Shown: piece by piece, positions 1 through 6,177 of the stretch
Layout of the letters: the number at the start of each line of letters is the position of its first letter
Position numbering within the stretch: position 1 is the stretch's first letter
Source of the DNA: Flavipsychrobacter stenotrophus
GTDB taxonomy: Bacteria; Bacteroidota; Bacteroidia; Chitinophagales; Chitinophagaceae
DNA: 20,594 nt
Direction of reading: 5' to 3'
Assembly: GCA_947379685.1 (NCBI GenBank)
Contig: CANCOG010000020.1
Span: forward strand, 1-20,594
Notes under the pieces: model-generated
What the model was told of the DNA's origin: nothing
Databases searched by the model: none
The model's input: the letters and a program-made list of their open reading frames with translations, nothing else
Translations under genes and position numbers: made by a program

Positions 1-94
1 AATAAAGTACACCAACTGTCTTGTTCTTTTCCATTTCTGCTTCGTTGAAAAAGTCTTTAAATAGTTCACTATTCGCAGATTTTTCGCCTCGCAT
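1..94 (-). CDS. Possible 5' end of an unknown gene running off the left edge
   Basis: From the ATG at 94 (read leftward) a frame stays open to the window edge, giving about 31 residues that begin MRGEKSANSELF and are rich in charged residues. The same frame is open further upstream to about position 204, but I see no other ATG in it. The product is not recognisable from so short a piece. The last codons of this frame overlap the left arm of a 14-bp inverted repeat, so the frame could also be incidental or belong to a small repeat element. There is no ribosome-binding site, which is normal in this phylum. Low confidence. Confidence 0.3.
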   Translation of the reverse strand, partial: MRGEKSANSELFKDFFNEAEMEKNKTVGVLY

Positions 95-131
95 AAAAGA
101 AAAATAACTTCGCCATTTGGTGTACTTTATT
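1..131. repeat. Pair of perfect 14-bp inverted repeats spanning 131 bp
   Basis: Positions 1-14 (AATAAAGTACACCA) are the exact reverse complement of 118-131 (TGGTGTACTTTATT). The pair could be the ends of a small non-autonomous (MITE-like) element, or the arms of a longer repeat cut by the window edge. The left arm starts at base 1, so its true length and any target-site duplication cannot be judged. Confidence 0.5.
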
Positions 132-262
132 TTATCAACGTTCCTTAGGTGAGTAGCAAAGATATAAAAAGGGATAAAAAAGTATAGCAGGTTAGAACAG
201 GGTTGCGTTTCAAATCTTAACCCATTCAGTTCACCCGGAAAATAAATAATAAGGCAGCTACA

Positions 263-979
263 TCAAAAGGTTTCCCTTTTCCAGTCTATAGAAACCCCCG
301 AGCCTTTTGCCAGGAATACGGAGTGAGGTTTGAGGTGACTTAAGTTTGAAAAACTTTGACCATAATTTTTCTCAAAATCACAGTCAACGGCGTAATCTAA
401 TACTTTATGTATTTCCCAACGTGGGTGGCGCACTTCGTATTCCTGACTCTGACTCTCATTTACTTTTGTGTACCCGTAATAATGTTCGAAAATAAACTCT
501 TCCATGCTTCCAGCTGCCATGGGTGAACTGGCATTTTCAGCTGTTACTTTCATTTGGTTCCAACTACCGTTCCTTTTCCAATCGTATTGTACTTTCTGGT
601 TTAAACCCGAACGGGATATTAAATGTTTTGTTGGTATGGAGATGTAGTGCTCTTTATAAAGTGTATTGGCTAACCAGGCTACAGCCTTAAATGGGACAGT
701 CTCATTAATGAACACTACCCCTCTTTTTTCAATACCTTGTTGGATTCTTTTCACATAAAATCGAAGATTGATCTCTTCAAAACTACCGAAAAAGGGAACT
801 GGTATTCCAAAAATACTTGTCTTCATGAACATGAAGCCAACCAGGCTCACGAAAGTTCTGTTGTCGTAAGTGTCTAGCACGACTCCAGGCGGTAAAAACG
901 ACTTTAATATTTCCGGATCAATTTCGTAGTTGACCATAATGAGCTGTTCCCATTTTGCATTAAGAAAAGTAGCCGGCAT
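263..979 (-). CDS. YqjF / DUF2071 family protein
   Basis: A protein of about 238 residues of the YqjF (DUF2071) family, whose biochemical role is not established. Family marks seen are an N-terminal MPATFLNAKWEQLIMVNYEI stretch, 'DPEILKSFLPPGVVLDTY', 'TFVSLVGFMFMKT' and 'FEEINLRFYVKR'. A 'RGVVFINETVPFKAVAWLANTLY' region and a 'FIFEHYYGYT' segment follow in the second half. There is no signal peptide or membrane segment, so it should be cytoplasmic. The frame is open back to an ATG at 1072, but the extra 31 residues do not resemble the family, whose members usually begin close to the 'MP.TFL.A.W' motif. I therefore place the start at 979, preceded by an A-rich stretch. A possible -7 box at 1093-1100 would also be compatible with the longer start. 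Nothing nearby suggests a partner. Confidence 0.8.
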   Translation of the reverse strand: MPATFLNAKWEQLIMVNYEIDPEILKSFLPPGVVLDTYDNRTFVSLVGFMFMKTSIFGIPVPFFGSFEEINLRFYVKRIQQGIEKRGVVFINETVPFKAVAWLANTLYKEHYISIPTKHLISRSGLNQKVQYDWKRNGSWNQMKVTAENASSPMAAGSMEEFIFEHYYGYTKVNESQSQEYEVRHPRWEIHKVLDYAVDCDFEKNYGQSFSNLSHLKPHSVFLAKGSGVSIDWKRETF

Positions 980-1092
980 ATTTTTTCGTTTATTTTTAGC
1001 AGAATACAACATAGTTATTCTAAACTCGCTCACCACCCTGCTATCATAGAAAAGTCGGATGGCGCTTTTCATTTAGTACAGCCAGGATGGGC

Positions 1093-1100
1093 CAAAGGTA
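1093..1100 (-). promoter_or_regulatory. Candidate Bacteroidota -7 box upstream of the YqjF-family gene
   Basis: Read on the minus strand this is TACCTTTG, matching the Bacteroidota -7 consensus TAnnTTTG. A matching -33 TTTG at the usual 17-23 bp spacing is not present; the closest, CTTG, sits only 15 bp away. A transcript starting here would give a leader of about 110 nt for the start at 979, or about 15 nt for the alternative ATG at 1072. Confidence 0.3.
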
Positions 1101-1224
1101 GACTACATAAACAATCAAGGAAGATAAATGATTTGGGGGACTGTTAAATATTTGGGTTGAAACTACACTGCAGTAAAGTGCTTTCGGGGTTTATAGCAAC
1201 AGGGGCATATCCATTACCGAACCT

Positions 1225-1264
1225 AAAAAAGTCTTGAAAAGGAATGTCCATCAATTCCCTTTTT
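1225..1264 (-). terminator. AU-rich hairpin with T-tract after the arylsulfotransferase gene
   Basis: The arms are AAAAGGAAT (1237-1245) and ATTCCCTTTT (1254-1263), pairing 9 bp with one bulged C around an 8-nt loop. Read leftward, the hairpin is followed by CAAGAC and six T (1230-1225). It lies about 50 bp past the stop of the gene at 1313-2839 and could terminate it. The stem is AU-rich, so it is a modest terminator at best. It is also the hairpin part of the tRNA-3'-like repeat described at 1266-1289. Confidence 0.4.
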
Positions 1265-1265
1265 A

Positions 1266-1289
1266 GAGCAGAATACGAGGCTCGAACCA
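1266..1289 (-). repeat. tRNA-Gly-like 3' end fragment (copy A)
   Basis: On the minus strand this reads GGTTCGAG followed by CCTCGTATTCTGCTC, a T-loop core (TTCGAGC) followed by an acceptor-like strand and a T discriminator. Bases 1266-1288 match 20 of 23 positions of the clear tRNA-Gly(CCC) 3' half at 20244-20266. The T stem is only partly paired, and nothing upstream resembles a D-arm or anticodon arm, so it cannot be a working tRNA. It starts 24 bp beyond the stop of the arylsulfotransferase gene and is followed directly by a hairpin. Confidence 0.5.
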
Positions 1290-1312
1290 TTATTGGCCCT
1301 AAACCGCACGCA

Positions 1313-2839
1313 TCAATTATTGCACGAATTGGGCAATGACGATTGGTATTTCCCCGAGTTCCAAATTAGCTGTTCCATCTTTTCACGATCAATAATAATA
1401 CTAGCCCTGTAAAGAGGTAACGGATTCCATACTTTATTACCCTCATCCCATCTTTCACTTACTGCGCTCCACAAAATCTTTTTTTCCATATTGACTATAA
1501 AAATATTACTTCCGGGATTAGCCATGGAAACAAAGAGCGCATTGCCTGGTAATTCTATAACATTCCCTCCCGTCGTAAACCCTTTTGGAGCAACCGCATC
1601 GTTATTGCATTCAAATTCCCATGTTATTTTCATTTTTTCGCCCCTTGAAAAAGGTGCTTTTAATTTTTCAATTTTAGGAAATGCACCGGGATTACAGACA
1701 TTATTATTGAACAAAAATAAACTGCCGTCTTTCGCCATCTTCAACCCATGTTGTGCGCAAAACAGACTGTTACCTTTTACGGGGACAAATGGTTTGTATA
1801 TTTCACCATAGCTGCCAGATACATTCCCCGAAGGGTAATCTATTTTGATGAGCCTGCTGATGGTTTTAAAACTGACATAAATTTCATGATTTTTTTCATC
1901 AAAATAAAAAGCGTTAGGGTGAATATCAGTTAAAGGCATGTTTTTTGTCATGGGGTAATTTGCAAGATCCGATTCTTCGTAATATTTTGAAGATTTCCAG
2001 GACCAGACAACATTGCCCTGCGCATCATATTCCACCAGGGTACCGAATGGCAGCCGAATGCAATCGACGGCATTTTTTTCAGGCTGCGTTTCTTTATTGA
2101 TTGTTATGCGGAAACTGCTGTCGATGAGACTATTGCAGGACACATCTTCGTTGCCCAAAATCATATAATGGCCATTACTGAGCCTAGTGAACTCATGATG
2201 GTAATTCCCACCGCTGTGACCGCCAATTTTAGCGTCATTTGGTGCTTTCCATAGAATGCCCCCATCGTAATTTACTTCATAAGCTTGAACCGCACCCAAA
2301 AAAGTTATCGTACCCCGTGGTGAAAGCTTTAAATCGGTTACCGGTAATTTTTGCCCTTCTATTAACGGCAGATACCAGATGGGCTTGCCATGCATATCAT
2401 ACAATATATTTTGTTGATCCAAAAAAATATAAGCGTCCTTAAATTTTAATGACTGTTGTTTAATTCTTAATCGTATGTTGCTTGTGTCAACTTCCGGAAT
2501 TATCCCTGTGCTAAAATGGTGAAGTACACTTCTTGATTTAGTTGCAGGGGTGGTATAGACTACCTGCCACGTATATTGGCTGCCAAAAGATGGCACTTCA
2601 GCAATTATTTTGTTACCTTTTGAATGAACAGTTTCTATTATGTTTTTCCTGAATAAATCCTCGGTATCAAAGCTGCCTGACGCAATTTCAATGGAATAAT
2701 CATTTACCTGCCTTTCAGCCGGGATCGAGAAACCGATTAGCCGGTAATTAAGCACGCTGCATTCAACTGGCGTTAATTGAGATTTCGTACTGGTGTGCAG
2801 CACAAATAACATGACAAGCGTATTTAGGGTTTTGAGCAT
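1313..2839 (-). CDS. Exported arylsulfotransferase (ASST) family protein
   Basis: This 508-residue protein belongs to the arylsulfotransferase family, periplasmic beta-propeller enzymes that move a sulfuryl group from one phenolic compound to another. The N terminus (MLKTLNTLVMLFVLHTSTKS) is a likely signal peptide. Residues about 22-115 look like a beta-sandwich of fibronectin III type, and about 120-505 form the propeller with repeated 'G.ILW', 'GNVVWSW' and 'KKILWSA' strands. Candidate active-site histidines, by analogy with E. coli ASST, are His214/215 (in 'GNYHHEF'), His307 ('LTDIHPNAF') and His364 ('CAQHGLKM'). No DsbA/DsbB-like partner genes are adjacent, unlike enterobacterial asst operons. 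The downstream region holds a tRNA-like fragment and a hairpin. The gene is divergent from the response regulator at 3028, with 188 bp between them. The family is clear; the donor and acceptor are unknown. Confidence 0.82.
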   Translation of the reverse strand: MLKTLNTLVMLFVLHTSTKSQLTPVECSVLNYRLIGFSIPAERQVNDYSIEIASGSFDTEDLFRKNIIETVHSKGNKIIAEVPSFGSQYTWQVVYTTPATKSRSVLHHFSTGIIPEVDTSNIRLRIKQQSLKFKDAYIFLDQQNILYDMHGKPIWYLPLIEGQKLPVTDLKLSPRGTITFLGAVQAYEVNYDGGILWKAPNDAKIGGHSGGNYHHEFTRLSNGHYMILGNEDVSCNSLIDSSFRITINKETQPEKNAVDCIRLPFGTLVEYDAQGNVVWSWKSSKYYEESDLANYPMTKNMPLTDIHPNAFYFDEKNHEIYVSFKTISRLIKIDYPSGNVSGSYGEIYKPFVPVKGNSLFCAQHGLKMAKDGSLFLFNNNVCNPGAFPKIEKLKAPFSRGEKMKITWEFECNNDAVAPKGFTTGGNVIELPGNALFVSMANPGSNIFIVNMEKKILWSAVSERWDEGNKVWNPLPLYRASIIIDREKMEQLIWNSGKYQSSLPNSCNN

Positions 2840-3027
2840 ATAGAAGACGTATTCATTAAATTATATGCAATTCTAACCCTAAACTATTCCCTTACTTGTA
2901 GAAAAAATTTGACGCTGACCAATGTATTTTTCATTAGTTTTATTGGCTGACAGCAATATTTTTTATTTCCGAACATTAAACAAACAAGAAGCATTCACAC
3001 TGACCTTTTTATCTATAACTACTATCT

Positions 3028-3657
3028 ATGATGCATAATATTGTGATCGCCGACGATCATACCATGATTAGGGCGGGAATAAAATTATTATTAGCCTCAC
3101 GGCTGAGTTGCAAAAATGTTAGCGAGGCGGATAGCTGTAGCGGGCTAATGCATGAATTGAAAAAAGGAACGTGTACACACCTTATTTTAGATGTTGTTTT
3201 TCAGGACGGTACATCGCTTGAAATGGTGCCGGCAATAAAAAAATTATACCCCGACATCAGAATAATGATCTTCTCCATGCAGTTGGGCGAAATATATGCC
3301 GATGTATTCAGACAGTATGGAGTTCAATACTACCTCAATAAATCATCGAAGGAACAGGACTCCATCAACTACATAAAACGCTTTTTGGCCGACGAACCTA
3401 TTGTATATAAAGGCAACACCACCGCTGGAAATAACCCCTTTTCTTTACTTGCGCCCAGAGAGCTGGAAGTACTGCATTACCTGCTTATCGGGTATAAAAC
3501 AAGCGATATTGCCCGAACACTTAATTTGAGCAGCAGCACCGTTTCAACATTTAAAATGAGAATTTTCGAGAAAACATCTTCAACCAGCCTGGCCCAGTTG
3601 CTGGAGTTGGCTGGGTTAAATGACCTGGGTTACTATGTAAATACAACTAGAAAATAG
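3028..3657 (+). CDS. NarL/LuxR-type response regulator
   Basis: A two-domain transcription factor of 209 residues. The receiver domain (about 4-120) has the acidic pocket Asp9-Asp10, the phospho-acceptor Asp55 in 'LILDVVF', Ser83 in 'MIFSM' and Lys105 in 'YYLNKS', so it should be phosphorylatable. The C-terminal LuxR-type helix-turn-helix (about 140-197) reads 'LAPRELEVLHYLLIGYKTSD' followed by 'IARTLNLSSSTVSTFKMRIF'. The gene points straight at the histidine kinase gene on the other strand, with only 28 bp between the two stop codons, so the kinase is the likely partner. The ATG at 3028 gives MMHNIVIADDH, the normal start for the family. I found no convincing consensus promoter in the 188-bp gap upstream. 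Confidence 0.9.
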   Translation: MMHNIVIADDHTMIRAGIKLLLASRLSCKNVSEADSCSGLMHELKKGTCTHLILDVVFQDGTSLEMVPAIKKLYPDIRIMIFSMQLGEIYADVFRQYGVQYYLNKSSKEQDSINYIKRFLADEPIVYKGNTTAGNNPFSLLAPRELEVLHYLLIGYKTSDIARTLNLSSSTVSTFKMRIFEKTSSTSLAQLLELAGLNDLGYYVNTTRK

Positions 3658-3685
3658 ATAATACGCTCTGGCCCGCTTGAGTGTT

Positions 3686-5737
3686 TCAGGCATTGGTTTT
3701 CAGGGAAAAATAAAATGTTGTGCCCTTGCCTTTTTCGCTTTCCATCCATATTTCGCCCCCGTTTTCAGTTACAAACTCTTTACAGAGTTTAAGCCCGATT
3801 CCATTGCCTTTTTCATTATCTGTCCCAATATCACTGCCTCCCGCCGACTCAAAAATATCTGGTTTTTTATCACTTTTTATCCCTACTCCATTATCTCTAA
3901 CAGAAAATACCATTGTGGATTCATCTTCAGATTTGCGGGCGTTTATTTGAATAAAACCATTTTTATGCGTAAATTTTATCGCATTAGAAAGCAGGTTGCG
4001 GAAGATAAATTTAAAATGGTTGGGGTCCGCAAAAACTGTGATTCCCGGATCAATGTTGTCTTCTATTGTAATTAACTTGTTTGCTGCCGCTATATGTACA
4101 AAGTGAAGCACTTCGGAGGCTACATCATGTATGTCAATATATTTTTGATTCAGACTCACGCCCTGGATTTGCTCCTTTCCCCAATCAAGCATGTTTTGGA
4201 GTGTTTCAAACGAGGAAATTGCGTTTAGCTCCAGCTGACCTAACAGCTTATTCCTTTCTTCGGGAACAATTGAATCGTCTTTACAAAGTCCCAACGCCAG
4301 AGGCATAAAGCCAATAGAGCCAATAAGGTCATGTGCAATAATGGAAATAAGTTTGTTCTTAACTGAACTTGCTTTTTTTAACTGTTGTTCACTTTTGGAA
4401 AGATGTGTATTGATTTGATTCAGCTTCCACAAAAAGAATACTACTATTATCAACAATACAAGGAGTAATGCAGCAATTGTTATTATTGTATTCTTTTTTT
4501 GCAGCTGTTTCTGTTCTGAAAGTTCAAGTTTAAGGAATTTAGAAGATAATTTGTCCAGGTCATGCAACGCCTCAAGGTTGGCTATTACCCTTGCCTTTTC
4601 GAGGCTTAGCACACTATCCAATATCAACTTTTGTTGCTCAAGTACCGAAAAAGCTTCCTTGTAATTGCCCTTTTCTTTATAGAATTCAATCAAGTGTTTT
4701 AAGATGTCGGCTTGTAGTTGTTTGTCTCCAATATCTTTTGCCGTTTGCAGTCCTTCTTTCAGCAATGCAATGGCATTCTCAGGTTTGCTCCTTAAGTCCA
4801 GATTAGCAATATTCATTAAAATACGAGCATAATTTTCGGGTAAATGTTCTTGTTCAGCGATTTCTAAAGCCTGCCGATAATAAAGTGCGGCTTTTTTTTT
4901 ATCGCCCATTTCAGCATATACATCGCCTATGTTAATAAGTGGCAAAATGCGAATTTGTGCATATGCAGGGGCTTTACTTTCTTCGAGTGCTTTTTGCAAA
5001 TACTTCATTGCACTTAAATAGTCTTTCTTACCAATAAATACCGCGCCGATATTATTATTGATAAAAATAACAACATCGTTGACTGGCTTGCCATTTAATA
5101 GTTTCAGTCCCCTGTAATAATACTCAAGTGCTTTATCAAAATTGTTATTGATTTCATTGGCTTTTCCTAGTTTTATATAATCATCGGTAATACCCACCGT
5201 GTCATTTAGACCTTCATAAATCTTTAAAGCGATAAAAAAGTGGTTAGCAGCACCTGCAAAATCGCCCTTTCGTCCCTGTACAACCCCTAAAACATTGTTT
5301 GCATTTGCAATACCATATTTATCATTCAGTTCAGTGAATATTTTCAAGGCTTCTTCGTTTGTTTTTTCGGCTATTTCAAGCATACTTTTTGATGCATATA
5401 TCCCACCAAGGCGCGAGAGCATTTCAGCAACACCAGGCTTATAATTATGTCCCGTAAATACCGAAAGCCCTTGATTCATGTAAAAAATCACAGAATCTGA
5501 ATTTGAATATTCGTAATGAGTGTATATTTCCACATATGCCTTTAATTTCTCCGAATCATTGCCCGCTTGCTTTAACTTACTGTTGAGGGCTGCAATATCG
5601 TTACGCCCCGAAGCTGCACATGATAAAAACATCATTATTACGAGGACGGAAAGCCGGAGAGGAAGCAACTTTCGCGTGCTAGTTTTATACAGAGAACTGT
5701 ACCTCATCGTAATTCCGCTGATTAGCAAATAGTGCAT
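3686..5737 (-). CDS. TPR-containing membrane histidine kinase
   Basis: A sensor kinase of 683 residues. It starts with an exported N terminus (hydrophobic about 27-43), followed by roughly seven TPR-type helical repeats (about 55-375) that would lie in the periplasm. A short coiled coil (380-415) leads to a transmembrane helix (417-437) and the cytoplasmic kinase core. His469 in 'IIAHDLIGSIG' is the phospho-acceptor. The ATPase domain keeps the N box (Asn585 in 'FRNLLSNAIKF'), the G1 box (Asp615, Gly617, Gly619 in 'VRDNGVGI') and the G2 box 'GNGIGLKLC' (644-652). The usual Lys/Arg and Pro after 'HDL' are replaced by 'IGSIG', a mild deviation. ATG at 5737 and ATG at 5707 (residue 11) are both possible starts; the second gives a tidier signal peptide. 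It is convergent with the response regulator at 3028-3657, probably its target. Confidence 0.88.
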   Translation of the reverse strand: MHYLLISGITMRYSSLYKTSTRKLLPLRLSVLVIMMFLSCAASGRNDIAALNSKLKQAGNDSEKLKAYVEIYTHYEYSNSDSVIFYMNQGLSVFTGHNYKPGVAEMLSRLGGIYASKSMLEIAEKTNEEALKIFTELNDKYGIANANNVLGVVQGRKGDFAGAANHFFIALKIYEGLNDTVGITDDYIKLGKANEINNNFDKALEYYYRGLKLLNGKPVNDVVIFINNNIGAVFIGKKDYLSAMKYLQKALEESKAPAYAQIRILPLINIGDVYAEMGDKKKAALYYRQALEIAEQEHLPENYARILMNIANLDLRSKPENAIALLKEGLQTAKDIGDKQLQADILKHLIEFYKEKGNYKEAFSVLEQQKLILDSVLSLEKARVIANLEALHDLDKLSSKFLKLELSEQKQLQKKNTIITIAALLLVLLIIVVFFLWKLNQINTHLSKSEQQLKKASSVKNKLISIIAHDLIGSIGFMPLALGLCKDDSIVPEERNKLLGQLELNAISSFETLQNMLDWGKEQIQGVSLNQKYIDIHDVASEVLHFVHIAAANKLITIEDNIDPGITVFADPNHFKFIFRNLLSNAIKFTHKNGFIQINARKSEDESTMVFSVRDNGVGIKSDKKPDIFESAGGSDIGTDNEKGNGIGLKLCKEFVTENGGEIWMESEKGKGTTFYFSLKTNA

Positions 5738-5965
5738 AATTCCGGTAAATTACAATTTCCGACCCAGGATAACTATACTCCTTTTTTAGATAAATTTTCG
5801 ATCAAATAAATATAATACAACTATCTTACCTTTACTAAAGGATAAGTATTTGATTGAAAAGCACAAACATTATATTTAAGCTTACGCAGTTCACGGTAAG
5901 ACTTGAATGAGCGGCAGAAGTTTATAATAAAAGTGTGCTGGTGGTGATCTGTCCCCGTGCACAAA
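5738..5965. other. Gene-free stretch upstream of the kinase gene
   Basis: This A+T-rich region should hold the kinase promoter on the minus strand, but no clear TTTG/TAnnTTTG pair is visible. A weak hairpin with one bulge lies at 5825-5846 (CTTACCTTT / AAAGGATAAG). No open frame or repeat is evident otherwise. Confidence 0.5.
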
Positions 5966-5999
5966 TAAAGTCTTGAAAGTACGGACTATCAAGACTTTA
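5966..5999 (-). terminator. Perfect 11-bp inverted repeat beside tRNA-like fragment B
   Basis: TAAAGTCTTGA (5966-5976) and TCAAGACTTTA (5989-5999) pair perfectly around a 12-nt loop. Read leftward the hairpin is followed by a short T-rich stretch (TTTG), so it could be a weak terminator for leftward transcription. It lies 8 bp beyond the tRNA-like fragment at 6008-6038. Its left arm shares the 12-mer AAAGTCTTGAAA with 1228-1239, at nearly the same distance from the tRNA-like fragment there. Confidence 0.45.
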
Positions 6000-6007
6000 C
6001 GTTAAAA

Positions 6008-6038
6008 GCGAAAGAGGAGACTCGGACTCGCGACCGTC
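6008..6038 (-). repeat. tRNA-Gly-like 3' end fragment (copy B), degraded
   Basis: On the minus strand this reads GGTCGCGAG, a T-loop TCCGAGT, then CTCC and an acceptor-like strand CTTTCGC. It matches the tRNA-Gly(CCC) 3' half at 20246-20276 in 25 of 31 positions with no gaps. The T-loop has C in place of the second T and the T stem has one mismatch, so it is a decayed copy. Upstream, where the anticodon arm should be, the sequence runs straight into the palindromic repeat at 6040-6108. There is no D-arm. Confidence 0.55.
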
Positions 6039-6039
6039 T

Positions 6040-6108
6040 TTAGGAGGCACGAAGCAATCTCAAATGTTTCGTAATTAGAGATTCGTAAGATTGCTTCGTA
6101 GCTCGCAA
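6040..6108. repeat. Imperfect palindromic intergenic repeat
   Basis: The arms 6040-6060 and 6088-6108 match in 17 of 21 positions as inverted repeats. The inner 12 bp (ACGAAGCAATCT, 6049-6060; AGATTGCTTCGT, 6088-6099) are perfect, around a 27-nt loop. From memory, the core GGCACGAAGCAATCTC resembles a palindromic repeat scattered in many bacterial intergenic regions; I could not check this. A separate 10-bp perfect palindrome CGAACGTTCG follows at 6109-6118. It lies between the stop of the cyclase gene and tRNA-like fragment B. Confidence 0.65.
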
Positions 6109-6177
6109 CGAACGTTCGATTTTACACGATATATGAGTATTTGAGCCACTTTCACTAGAACAGCGCTGGCAAATCAA

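Noticed and set aside
980..1072. A 31-residue N-terminal extension of the YqjF-family protein
   Set aside because: The family normally starts close to the 'MP.TFL' motif at 979, and the extension has no resemblance to the family; it is kept only as an alternative start.
6008..6050. A tRNA-Arg(CCT) 3' half suggested by CTCCTAA before fragment B
   Set aside because: Those bases belong to the arm of the palindromic repeat at 6040-6108, the variable loop would be too short, and the anticodon stem does not pair.
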